Source of the DNA: an uncultured Coriobacteriaceae bacterium | GTDB taxonomy: Bacteria; Actinomycetota; Coriobacteriia; Coriobacteriales; QAMH01 | NCBI GenBank assembly: GCA_902783925.1 | Contig: CACZSV010000109.1 | Location: 1 to 7,865, forward strand | Length of the DNA: 7,865 nt | Direction: 5' to 3' | Part shown: positions 1 through 6,354 of the stretch, in pieces | Position numbering within the stretch: position 1 is the first letter of the stretch | Layout: the number at the start of each line of letters is the position of its first letter | Position numbers and translations under genes: made by a program | The notes under the pieces: model-generated | The model's database searches: none | Seen by the model: only the letters and a program-made list of their open reading frames with translations | What the model was told of the DNA's origin: nothing

Positions 1-216
1 AACGTGAAGGAAACGCCGTTCGAGGAGATATGGACGGATTCGCCTGTGTTCGCAGACCTGCGTGATTACTCGCGTTTGAAAGGCAAGTGCGGGGTATGCG
101 AGTTCAAGGGCGTCTGCGGTGGATGCAGGGCGCGTGCACTTGCGGCAACCGGAGACTATCTGGCGCAGGAACCGTATTGCGCCTATATTCCCAAGAGCTT
201 GGAGACGACATGCTAA
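1..216 (+). CDS. AhbC/AhbD-type radical SAM/SPASM heme biosynthesis enzyme, C-terminal fragment
   Basis: Only the last 71 residues are in the window; the reading frame is open through base 1, so the gene begins upstream. The fragment is a C-terminal SPASM domain. Cysteines at visible residues 30, 33, 39, 42 and 60 give a CxxCx5CxxCx17C pattern, including CGVCEF and VCGGCRARA, which would ligate an auxiliary [4Fe-4S] cluster. This pattern with the downstream ATGDYLAQEPYC stretch resembles AhbC (12,18-didecarboxysiroheme deacetylase) and AhbD (heme b synthase, converting Fe-coproporphyrin III to heme b). The radical SAM core (CxxxCxxC) is off the window, so I cannot choose between them. The next gene, a siroheme decarboxylase, supports the pathway. 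The stop codon overlaps the start of that gene by 7 nt, implying translational coupling. A sixth cysteine is the very last residue. Pathway assignment is firm; exact enzyme is open. Confidence 0.85.
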   Translation, partial: NVKETPFEEIWTDSPVFADLRDYSRLKGKCGVCEFKGVCGGCRARALAATGDYLAQEPYCAYIPKSLETTC

Positions 217-1196
217 AGCGGCTCGTACTCGACGAAATACAATCAGGGTTCCCGTTGATGCGACGTCCCTACGAGGAGCTCGCCATGCGGCTGGGAGTGC
301 GCGAGGATGCCGTGTTCGCCGCGGTGCGTGAGCTGCGAGACGAAAAGACGATCCGTCGTATCGGGGCCTCGTTTAACTCGAGGAAGCTGGGGTATTCGTC
401 TACGCTGTGTGCGCTGGAGGTTCCCGGCGACGCGGCACGAGTCGACCGCGTCGCCGCGCTTGTGAGCGCGCATACGGAGGTCACGCATAATTATCTTCGC
501 GATAACCGTTATAACCTGTGGTTCACGATAATTGCGCGAAGCCATGACGAGGTCGATGCCCTGCTCGCGCGAATCGTGCAAGAAACCGGTTGTGCCAATG
601 CGCTGAATCTTCCCGCGACGCGGCTCTACAAGATTCGCGTCGACTTTGGAAACGCCAAGGCGGCAGACGATGCGCACGTGAAGCTTTCCGGCGAGCCGTT
701 TGATGCGGAATTGCCCTTCGATAGGGCGCTTGTCCGATGGGCGCAAAAGGACCTCGTAGGCAAAACTCCCTTTGACGATGGGGCTGCCTTTATTGCAGCG
801 CAGACAGGGGAGAACGTTGAGGTGGCCTGCGTTATTGGGCGCCTTGAAGAGCTCAAGGCGCAGGGAGTCATCCGTCGTTTTGGCGCCATGGTCAAACATC
901 GCAGACTCGGGTATCTGTTCAACGGTATGACGGTATGGGATATCGACCCGGCACGCCAAGACGAAGTCGGCCGGGCGTTTGCAGAGCTCCCATTTGTCTC
1001 GCATTGCTATGCGCGGCCTCGAAGCGATCGCTGGCCATATACGCTCTATGGCATGGTGCACGCAAAAACACGAGAAGAACTGGAAGAACACGTTGCAAAG
1101 ATGCGCGAGCTTGCGCGCGTAGAGCCGCAGGTGCTCGTGTCTAGCAGGGAATACAAGAAGACCTCTCCGGTCTATTTTGAAAGGGAGGGTGCATAG
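210..1196 (+). CDS. ahbAB: Siroheme decarboxylase, AhbA-AhbB fusion
   Basis: This 328-residue protein has two tandem Lrp/AsnC-like units, each an N-terminal helix-turn-helix followed by a ligand-binding domain. Siroheme decarboxylase removes carboxyl groups from the acetate side chains at C12 and C18 of siroheme, giving 12,18-didecarboxysiroheme for the Ahb branch to heme b. Unit 1 (about 1-150) is AhbA-like, with IRRIGASFNSRKLGY (48-62) and VTHNYLRDNRYNLWF (91-105). Unit 2 (about 165-328) is AhbB-like, with IRRFGAMVKHRRLGY (221-235), NGMTVWDI, PFVSHCYARP (261-270), RWPYTLYGM and the terminal SREYKKTSPVYFE. AhbA and AhbB are usually separate proteins of about 150-180 residues that form a heterodimer, so this is a fusion like the NirDL forms of heme d1 synthesis. 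ATG 210 is chosen because GGAG lies 5 nt before it and the protein then starts at the first HTH. It overlaps the upstream gene by 7 nt. Lrp-type transcription regulators are the alternative, but the paired motifs and neighbours argue for the enzyme. Confidence 0.9.
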   Translation: MLKRLVLDEIQSGFPLMRRPYEELAMRLGVREDAVFAAVRELRDEKTIRRIGASFNSRKLGYSSTLCALEVPGDAARVDRVAALVSAHTEVTHNYLRDNRYNLWFTIIARSHDEVDALLARIVQETGCANALNLPATRLYKIRVDFGNAKAADDAHVKLSGEPFDAELPFDRALVRWAQKDLVGKTPFDDGAAFIAAQTGENVEVACVIGRLEELKAQGVIRRFGAMVKHRRLGYLFNGMTVWDIDPARQDEVGRAFAELPFVSHCYARPRSDRWPYTLYGMVHAKTREELEEHVAKMRELARVEPQVLVSSREYKKTSPVYFEREGA

Positions 1197-2501
1197 ATGC
1201 TCGGTCATAGCTATTCACATGATGCGTTTCTGCGCGGATGCAAGGTTATTCCAGGTGGCGTGAATTCGCCCGTGCGGGCATTCGGCAGCGTCGCGTGCGA
1301 GCCTGTTTTCTACGACCGTGCACAGGGGTCTCGAATCTGGGATGTCGATGGCAACGAGTACATCGATTTCGTCTGCTCATGGGGCCCAATGATTCTGGGC
1401 CATGGCGACGAGGATGTTCTCAACGCCGTGCGCGCTCAGATGAAACGGGGCGTTTCGTATGGTGCTCCCTGCGAATCCGAGCTTCTTTTGGCAGAGATGA
1501 TCGTCGAGCTCGTGCCCCATGTCGAACAGGTGCGTATGGTTTCTTCGGGAACCGAGGCGACGATGACGGCGCTCCGCCTAGCGCGTGGGTTTACCGGACG
1601 CGACAAGATTGTGAAGTTCGAGGGCAACTATCACGGGCATAGCGACTCCCTTTTGGTAAGCGCTGGCAGCGGCGTTGCCACCCTCGGCATTCCCAATACG
1701 CCCGGTGTCACGCGGGCTACCGCATCGGACACACTGGTGGCGCGCTATAACGATGCGCAGTCTCTGCGTCGGCTCTTCGAGGCGCATCCTCGCGAGATAG
1801 CATGTGTGATCGTCGAACCGGTCTGCGGCAACATGGGTGTTGTCGCGCCAGTGCCCGGTTTTCTTCAGGAGCTGCGTGAGCTCTGCGACGAATTTGGCGC
1901 GCTGCTCATCTTCGACGAGGTCATCACGGGTTTTCGCGTGGGACTTGGCGGAGCTCAGGAGGCGTTTGGCATTCGAGCCGATCTTTGCACCTTTGGAAAG
2001 ATCATCGGCGCGGGGTTTCCCGTTGGCTGTATTGCCGGGCCAGAACGCATCATGTCATCGCTTGCGCCGGAGGGTCCCGTGTATCAGGCGGGGACGCTAT
2101 CGGGCAATCCGGTCGCCATGGAGGCGGGCCTGGCTCAGCTGCATAAGCTCGAGCGTCTCGAAAAGAGCGAGCATCTCTATGCGAACTTGGCAGACAAGGC
2201 CGCGCGGCTAGCCGAAGGCCTACGCGAGCTTTCGAAGAGCCGTGACATCACCACGCAGGTAAACCAATTTGGCAGCGTGCTCACGCTTTTCTTCGCATCC
2301 GCGCCCGTTTTCGATTGGACGAGCGCCAACGCAAGCAATAGAGAGCATTTCGCGCGTTATTTCCGTTGTATGCTCGACGAGGGCATCATCATCGCCCCGA
2401 GTCAGTTCGAAGCGGTGTTCGTCTCGTATGCCCATTCGGATGCCGATATCAGCCGCTTCCTGAGCAGTGCCAAGCGCGCCCTCGAGGCAATTGCCAAATA
2501 G
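1197..2501 (+). CDS. hemL: Glutamate-1-semialdehyde 2,1-aminomutase
   Basis: HemL is a cytoplasmic PLP enzyme that isomerises glutamate-1-semialdehyde to 5-aminolevulinate, the second step of the C5 tetrapyrrole pathway after glutamyl-tRNA reductase. At 434 residues it has the normal family length. Visible motifs are PGGVNSPVRAF (19-29), SSGTEATMTALRLAR (116-130, PLP phosphate and substrate gate), NYHGHSDS (144-151), the PLP-ring aspartate in FDEVITGFR (D240), and the Schiff-base lysine K268 in TFGKIIGAGFPVG. Its ATG directly follows the stop of the siroheme decarboxylase gene, with AAGGGAGG 8 nt before it, so translation is coupled. Within the cluster it makes 5-aminolevulinate, whose product chain leads through uroporphyrinogen III and siroheme to the Ahb enzymes. 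hemA (glutamyl-tRNA reductase) is not in the window. No key residue is missing. Confidence 0.97.
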   Translation: MLGHSYSHDAFLRGCKVIPGGVNSPVRAFGSVACEPVFYDRAQGSRIWDVDGNEYIDFVCSWGPMILGHGDEDVLNAVRAQMKRGVSYGAPCESELLLAEMIVELVPHVEQVRMVSSGTEATMTALRLARGFTGRDKIVKFEGNYHGHSDSLLVSAGSGVATLGIPNTPGVTRATASDTLVARYNDAQSLRRLFEAHPREIACVIVEPVCGNMGVVAPVPGFLQELRELCDEFGALLIFDEVITGFRVGLGGAQEAFGIRADLCTFGKIIGAGFPVGCIAGPERIMSSLAPEGPVYQAGTLSGNPVAMEAGLAQLHKLERLEKSEHLYANLADKAARLAEGLRELSKSRDITTQVNQFGSVLTLFFASAPVFDWTSANASNREHFARYFRCMLDEGIIIAPSQFEAVFVSYAHSDADISRFLSSAKRALEAIAK

Positions 2502-2502
2502 C

Positions 2503-2508
2503 TATACT
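2503..2508 (+). promoter_or_regulatory. Possible -10 element for the tRNA-Glu gene
   Basis: TATACT, 5 of 6 to the sigma70 -10 consensus, lies just after the hemL stop and ends 8 nt before the first base of the tRNA. This is a usual distance for a tRNA gene transcribed with almost no leader. I see no good -35 hexamer at 16-18 nt upstream, inside the hemL 3' end. The tRNA may therefore depend on read-through from the heme operon as well, or instead. Confidence 0.4.
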
Positions 2509-2516
2509 TGCAAATC

Positions 2517-2592
2517 GTCCCCGTCGTCTAGCGGCCAAGGACGCCGGCATCTCAAACCGGTAACGGAGATTCGAATCCTCCCGGGGGCACCA
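2517..2592 (+). tRNA. trnE: tRNA-Glu (anticodon CTC), atypical
   Basis: A full 76-nt cloverleaf with encoded CCA. The acceptor stem (GTCCCCG with CGGGGGC) pairs over 7 bp with one T.G pair. The D stem is GTCT with GGAC. The anticodon stem is CCGGC with ACCGG, and its loop 2549-2555 holds anticodon CTC at 2551-2553. The variable loop is TAAC. The T stem is GGAGA with CCTCC around loop TTCGAAT. Features known as E. coli GluRS identity elements are present: U11-A24, U13.G22 with A46, a missing base 47, U35 and A37. Two positions are odd: C31.A39 (2548/2556) at the foot of the anticodon stem and A53.C61 (2569/2577) at the base of the T stem, where G53-C61 is nearly invariant in tRNAs. It lies 15 nt after hemL. 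It reads codon GAG in translation and, once charged, could also feed glutamyl-tRNA reductase. A degenerate copy is possible, but the intact acceptor, loops and CCA argue against decay. Confidence 0.93.
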
Positions 2593-2612
2593 TACTGGCT
2601 TTATGCGCTATC

Positions 2613-2635
2613 GCCTGTAACCTAAGGTTTCAGGC
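2613..2635. terminator. Stem-loop between convergent genes, possible terminator
   Basis: GCCTGTAACC (2613-2622) and GGTTTCAGGC (2626-2635) pair over 10 positions with one T.T mismatch around a 3-nt loop. It sits 20 nt after the tRNA and 11 nt past the stop of the minus-strand ligase gene, where a shared terminator would be expected. Neither strand has a run of Ts after the stem, so intrinsic termination would be weak. It may instead act as a processing or 3'-end stabilising hairpin. Confidence 0.4.
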
Positions 2636-2646
2636 CTCTGGCATCT

Positions 2647-3987
2647 TTAATCCACCTTGAAGCTGTTGGCGCAAAGGCCGCCATGGTCGATTGCGATGAC
2701 GCCCTCGTTGCCGAGCCTGCAATACAGGCCGGCGGGTTTTCCATCATACATGTAGATGCCGGGCATCGACTGCCATTTCTCGACGCGACAGGGGTCGGAT
2801 TCGTCGACTTTGGTGTTGACGATGTCCACATAAGCCGGTTGGTAGAATTCCTGCACGATAAAGCCGGCATCGAGATGTTCGTCGACGATGCATTCCCATT
2901 GCTTCTGCTCGAAGTCGACGCCTGGGTACACTCCATGGGCACCATAGTCATCGGCTGGCTTGATGATCCATGCGCATCGATTCGCCTTGATATCCTCGAG
3001 CTCGAAGGAAGGCGAACCCGAATTGAGGCGGTAGGTGCGCGGCACATGCTCGTCGACGAATGCGCGCTCTTCTGGAGTGAGAAACGCACGGGTTCGGTCG
3101 TCGAAAAGCGCGATATTGACTTCCTTGGAATGCGCGACGGTCGTGCGGAAATGCCCAATAAGGCAGACCGCCTGCGCCTCAACGGCATCGATGAGCGCAT
3201 CGCATTCGTGCGGGTGCTGGAGTATCTCGCTTGTGACGCTTCGCCGGTAAATGGCATCGATAATGGTGTTGTCGCTCGGGTCGATAAGATGCTCGCCATC
3301 GAAGACGAATTCGCGCACGTCCACAAAGCGGCATGCGATTCCTGCACGCTTGAACGCTTCAATAAAGCGGTTGAAATCGCTGAAGACGCCGCTTTCCCTG
3401 AAATCCGTGATAGCGACAGTCGGGTTTTCATGCGCGTTCGTATCGCTTTTGTATATACGCATGAACGCCTCTACCCAGCTGTCGAACAGCTCGAATAGCT
3501 CGACATGGTGATGCTCGGAAAAGCGCTTGAACGTCTCTCCTTGCATGAGCGCGCGTGCAATCATATTGTCGCGCGACATCGCTCCGCTACCGTCGGTGTT
3601 GAATTCGCAGAACTTGTAGCTGAGCTTTTCCTCGTCTAAGAATAGGTCGAATCTGCCCATGGGCAGCAGCTGGTCGTATCCACATGGCAGCAGGATGAGG
3701 CGCTTCACTTCTTCGGGAAAGTGGAAGACCTCGCGATACGATGGGTCATCGAGATACTTTCGTATGACTTTGCAGAGAATGCGGTGAATCATCTCGCATT
3801 GTTCGGCGATGAAGGCGCGATCCTTTGTGTTGAAAAGATAGGGGACATAGGGGAAGGGCGCAGGCTCGCCATGAACCCAGACGTCCGATTGCTCGATAAA
3901 GTCCAATGCGGCTTTACGGCCCTCGATGTCGCCGTCGAGTTCGCGGATTATATCGATGTACTCTGCGCGTTCTTTTTGCATAAGCAT
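2647..3987 (-). CDS. Glutathionylspermidine synthase-like ATP-grasp family ligase
   Basis: The protein has 446 residues from ATG 3987. A second in-frame ATG at 3981 is equally plausible; the frame also opens further upstream, but without a convincing ribosome site. It resembles the synthetase domain of glutathionylspermidine synthase, an ATP-grasp-type carboxylate-amine ligase that activates a carboxylate as acyl phosphate. Visible blocks are LPCGYDQLLPMGRFDLFLD (100-118), CEFNTDGSGAMSRDN (127-141), TDFRESG (194-200), the probable nucleotide-binding lysine segment WIIKPADDYGAHGV (340-353), and IVQEFYQPAYVDIV (377-390). There is no signal peptide or membrane segment, so it is cytoplasmic. The CHAP-like amidase half of E. 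coli Gss is absent, so it is a stand-alone ligase. Its neighbours give no substrate: it converges on the heme/tRNA unit and diverges from yraN. Glutathione is not expected in this group, so the real acid and amine are likely different. Family placement is fairly sure; the reaction is not known. Confidence 0.75.
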   Translation of the reverse strand: MLMQKERAEYIDIIRELDGDIEGRKAALDFIEQSDVWVHGEPAPFPYVPYLFNTKDRAFIAEQCEMIHRILCKVIRKYLDDPSYREVFHFPEEVKRLILLPCGYDQLLPMGRFDLFLDEEKLSYKFCEFNTDGSGAMSRDNMIARALMQGETFKRFSEHHHVELFELFDSWVEAFMRIYKSDTNAHENPTVAITDFRESGVFSDFNRFIEAFKRAGIACRFVDVREFVFDGEHLIDPSDNTIIDAIYRRSVTSEILQHPHECDALIDAVEAQAVCLIGHFRTTVAHSKEVNIALFDDRTRAFLTPEERAFVDEHVPRTYRLNSGSPSFELEDIKANRCAWIIKPADDYGAHGVYPGVDFEQKQWECIVDEHLDAGFIVQEFYQPAYVDIVNTKVDESDPCRVEKWQSMPGIYMYDGKPAGLYCRLGNEGVIAIDHGGLCANSFKVD

Positions 3988-4019
3988 CCCATCTGTCTGC
4001 TTGTTTTCCTGCAAGGGCA

Positions 4020-4048
4020 AGTATCGCATGTGCTGTGGACAAAGACAA
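4020..4048 (-). promoter_or_regulatory. Candidate sigma70 promoter for the ATP-grasp ligase gene
   Basis: On the minus strand, TTGTCT (4048-4043, 4 of 6 to the -35 consensus) is followed after exactly 17 nt by GATACT (4025-4020, 4 of 6 to the -10 consensus). The transcript would start near 4013, giving a leader of about 26 nt. That leader contains AGGA, but at an uncomfortably long distance from the ATG. The rest of the 231-nt divergent spacer (3988-4218) shows an 8-bp palindrome, TGCATGCA (4080-4087), and no RNA gene or riboswitch that I recognise. Confidence 0.35.
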
Positions 4049-4204
4049 AGACTCGTTGCGGATTGGATTCGACGCATGATGCATGCACATCAGGCGATAT
4101 CGGGTTTTTGCCGGAATCGTATCGGAGTTTTATCTGAAAACGTTCGGAGCTTTTGAAAGATTCGCTTTCTACGATTGCGTCGAAAAAGAAGTCGGGCGCA
4201 AGAG

Positions 4205-4212
4205 AAAGGAAG
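4205..4212 (+). promoter_or_regulatory. Ribosome binding site that fixes the yraN start
   Basis: AAAGGAAG, with core AAGGA, ends 8 nt before ATG 4219. The upstream in-frame alternative, TTG 4153, has no comparable site, so ATG 4219 is the likely start. Confidence 0.7.
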
Positions 4213-4218
4213 CACCCC

Positions 4219-4860
4219 ATGGTTTCATCGGCACAGTTCTCATACCCCGTAGCGGGACCAAAAAACAAGGAAAGCGCTGCAGAACAAGACAAAAAGGACT
4301 CGGCATGCGAGGGGCAAGATGCGGCAAACGTGAGCCCTGCCGAGCCTTTGCACGATGCCAAAACCGAGCTCGAGACGCCGGAGAAGTCTCCTTGCGCGCA
4401 CGGTGTGTCTGGCGATGATCCTGCGCCATTTGGCATTCCCGCAGAGGATTTCTGCGCCGAGGCCTACGAGACGCAAGGCCATGTCGAGACTCGCCAGGAG
4501 CTGGGCCGTAAAGGTGAGGAAGCGGCGTGTCGCTATCTCGAGGCCAAGGGCTACGAGATTCTCGAGCGCAATTGGTACTGTCATTTTGGCGAGGCGGATA
4601 TCATCGCACGCGATCCCGATGGCACTTTCTGCTTCATCGAGGTTAAAACGCGCAGGAGCATAGAAGCGGGCATGCCCGAAGAGGCGATTACACGTGATAA
4701 GCGCAGGCGCTACGAGCGCATTGCCCTATGCTACATGATGGTATGCGAAGATTGGGATGACAACGATCCCGTGCGTTTCGATGCCATAGGTATATGCGCC
4801 ACGGGTGCTCATCGCGCCATGCTCCGTCATCATAAGAGCTGTTTCGATGCCAGTATCTGA
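4219..4860 (+). CDS. yraN: UPF0102/YraN family nuclease-fold protein with long N-terminal extension
   Basis: 213 residues. The conserved UPF0102 domain runs from about residue 92 to the end. ELGRKGEEAACRYLEAKGYEIL (95-116) is the first helix region, and GEADIIARD (124-132) followed by FIEVKTR (139-145) gives the D-x(n)-ExK arrangement (D127, E141, K143) of the PD-(D/E)XK nuclease fold. RFDAIGI (187-193) is the usual closing strand. The family has no agreed cellular role; the fold suggests DNA or Holliday-junction processing, and it is very often next to comM and dprA. Usual length is about 120 residues, so the first 91 here are extra. They are polar, rich in E, D, K, S and P, have no membrane segment, and look disordered. 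The upstream TTG would add 22 more residues but lacks a ribosome site. comM follows 4 nt after the stop, so the two are probably co-transcribed. Confidence 0.9.
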   Translation: MVSSAQFSYPVAGPKNKESAAEQDKKDSACEGQDAANVSPAEPLHDAKTELETPEKSPCAHGVSGDDPAPFGIPAEDFCAEAYETQGHVETRQELGRKGEEAACRYLEAKGYEILERNWYCHFGEADIIARDPDGTFCFIEVKTRRSIEAGMPEEAITRDKRRRYERIALCYMMVCEDWDDNDPVRFDAIGICATGAHRAMLRHHKSCFDASI

Positions 4861-4864
4861 GACC

Positions 4865-6352
4865 ATGCGCGCGGTGATGCCGACCTGCGCGTTGTTCGGA
4901 GTCGAGGCAATCCCCGTTACCGTCGAGATCGAAATCGGGCCGGGGTTGCCTGGAATGCATATCATCGGCATGCCAGACACGTCTGTGAACGAGGCACGCC
5001 TGCGGGTGAGAAGCGCGTTGAAAGCCGCAGGCTTTGCAATGCAGAATAGCCACATCGTCGTCAATCTCGCACCCGCGAGCGTGAGAAAGTCGGGTTCTGG
5101 TTTCGATTTGCCAATCGCGATTGCGTACCTGCTCGCAACGCGGCAGATCAATCCTGAATTCGTCGAAAACACTCTCGCGGTGGGAGAGCTCTCGCTCGAT
5201 GGCGCCGTGCGGGAGGTCGATGGGCTCTTCGCCTATGCGATGCAGGCATCCAAATGCGGCATGCGTCTGCTTTCGGCGCCACTTTCGACCTGTATGCCGA
5301 GCCTCGAAGGGCTTCGTCACGAGTGCATCAACCACCTTGCTCGCCTGCGCATCGGGGAATTCCTCGAGCCGACCAGTGCTGAGCGCCCCACGTTCGATTC
5401 GCATCTCGATTATGCGGATGTCGTAGGGCAGGGTTTTGCGGTTCGCGCCTTGACGATTGCCGCCGCAGGTGGTCACGGAGCCTTGCTCGTGGGGCCTCCG
5501 GGTGCGGGCAAGAGCATGCTTGCAAAACGACTGCCGACGATACTGCCGCCGCTTTCGGATCAAGAACGTATAGAGACGGCGCTTATCCATTCGGTGGCGG
5601 GTCTCGATTTGACCTCGATTACCGCTGGCGTGCGCCCGTTTCGCTCTCCGCACCATTCCGCGACGGTAGCGTCTCTTGTAGGTGGGGGTTCGGGAACCCT
5701 GCGCCCAGGCGAGGCTTCTCTAGCGCATCATGGGGTACTCTTCCTCGATGAGCTTGCGGAGTTTGCGAGTTCCTCGTTGCAGGCGCTGCGTCAGCCCATA
5801 GAAGAGGGGAGGGTTGTTCTGACGCGCGTGCTAGGAAGGTCGGTGTTTCCCGCGCAGTTTCAGCTCATTGCGGCGTCCAATCCCTGCCCCTGCGGTTTTC
5901 TGGGAGATGCCGAGCATAACTGCCGATGCTCCGAGTCGCAGATCAATAGATATCAATCCAAGCTTGGAGGTCCTCTTAAGGACCGCATCGACCTTATCTG
6001 CGAAGTGTCGCGTGTCGATCCCAAACGCGTGCTCGAAAGCGGCAAGGGCACGACATCGGCCGAGCTTCTCGAGCAGGTGCTTCTTGCGCGTGAGAGGTCG
6101 GAAAGCAGGCAGGACGAGATACGTCCCATCGCAAGCGTGACGCCATCTGAGGTCATAGAGAGCTGCAAGCTTTCCAGAAGCTGCCGCAAGCTCATCGAGG
6201 ATATGGCGCGTATGCACCATCTTTCCGGGCGGGGAATTGTGCGTATCATGCGCGTGGCACGCACCATCGCCGACCTTGCCGATACCGCGCAGGTCCAAGA
6301 AGAGCACTTGTACGAATCATTCACCTATAGGGTCGAAAACACAGTGGAGTGA
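4865..6352 (+). CDS. comM: ComM/YifB family Mg-chelatase-like AAA+ helicase
   Basis: 495 residues, matching the roughly 500 of E. coli YifB. ComM is an MCM-like hexameric helicase that drives branch migration during integration of single-stranded DNA in natural transformation; it is not a magnesium chelatase despite the old family name. The N-terminal Lon-protease-like ChlI domain (about 10-130) contains GLPGMHIIGMPDTSVNEAR. The AAA+ domain has Walker A GPPGAGKS (210-217), RPFRSPHHSA (258-267), Walker B LFLDEL (292-297), the sensor-1 region AASNPCPCG, a cysteine set C341/C343/C353/C355 and the sensor motif LKDRID (371-376). The Mg-chelatase C-terminal helical domain ends the protein. ATG 4865 is chosen because it aligns with the family N-terminus and lies 4 nt after the yraN stop; its ribosome site is weak (GAGA), so coupling is likely. 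ATG 4847, overlapping yraN, is the alternative. Confidence 0.93.
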   Translation: MRAVMPTCALFGVEAIPVTVEIEIGPGLPGMHIIGMPDTSVNEARLRVRSALKAAGFAMQNSHIVVNLAPASVRKSGSGFDLPIAIAYLLATRQINPEFVENTLAVGELSLDGAVREVDGLFAYAMQASKCGMRLLSAPLSTCMPSLEGLRHECINHLARLRIGEFLEPTSAERPTFDSHLDYADVVGQGFAVRALTIAAAGGHGALLVGPPGAGKSMLAKRLPTILPPLSDQERIETALIHSVAGLDLTSITAGVRPFRSPHHSATVASLVGGGSGTLRPGEASLAHHGVLFLDELAEFASSSLQALRQPIEEGRVVLTRVLGRSVFPAQFQLIAASNPCPCGFLGDAEHNCRCSESQINRYQSKLGGPLKDRIDLICEVSRVDPKRVLESGKGTTSAELLEQVLLARERSESRQDEIRPIASVTPSEVIESCKLSRSCRKLIEDMARMHHLSGRGIVRIMRVARTIADLADTAQVQEEHLYESFTYRVENTVE

Positions 6353-6354
6353 CT

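Noticed and set aside
243..1208. A 321-codon open frame on the minus strand opposite the siroheme decarboxylase gene.
   Set aside because: It is antisense to a gene with clear family motifs, its translation shows no recognisable domain, and long antisense frames are expected from codon bias at this GC content.
2517..2592. The tRNA as a decayed pseudo-tRNA or an integration attachment site.
   Set aside because: The cloverleaf, CTC anticodon, T loop and encoded CCA are intact, and I see no integrase gene or second copy of its 3' end in the window.
2683..3498. A 271-codon plus-strand open frame within the ligase region.
   Set aside because: The minus-strand frame carries the ATP-grasp-like motifs; this one is its complement shadow.
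4080..4087. TGCATGCA palindrome in the divergent spacer as an operator.
   Set aside because: It is only 8 bp, does not extend outward, and its flanks show no second copy. Such a motif is common by chance.
4108..4136. TTGCCG, 17 nt, TATCTG as a promoter for yraN.
   Set aside because: The -10 matches only 3 of 6 and lacks the final T, so it is too weak to list as a feature. A yraN promoter should lie somewhere in 3988-4218 but I cannot place it.
4688..5656. A 322-codon minus-strand open frame opposite yraN and comM.
   Set aside because: It is rich in R, H and C, has no domain features, and is antisense to conserved YraN and ComM coding sequence.
4865..6352. ComM as a magnesium chelatase subunit of tetrapyrrole synthesis, given the heme genes nearby.
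   Set aside because: The sequence is of the YifB/ComM type with an N-terminal Lon-like domain, and it lies in an operon with yraN and dprA. No other chelatase subunits are present.
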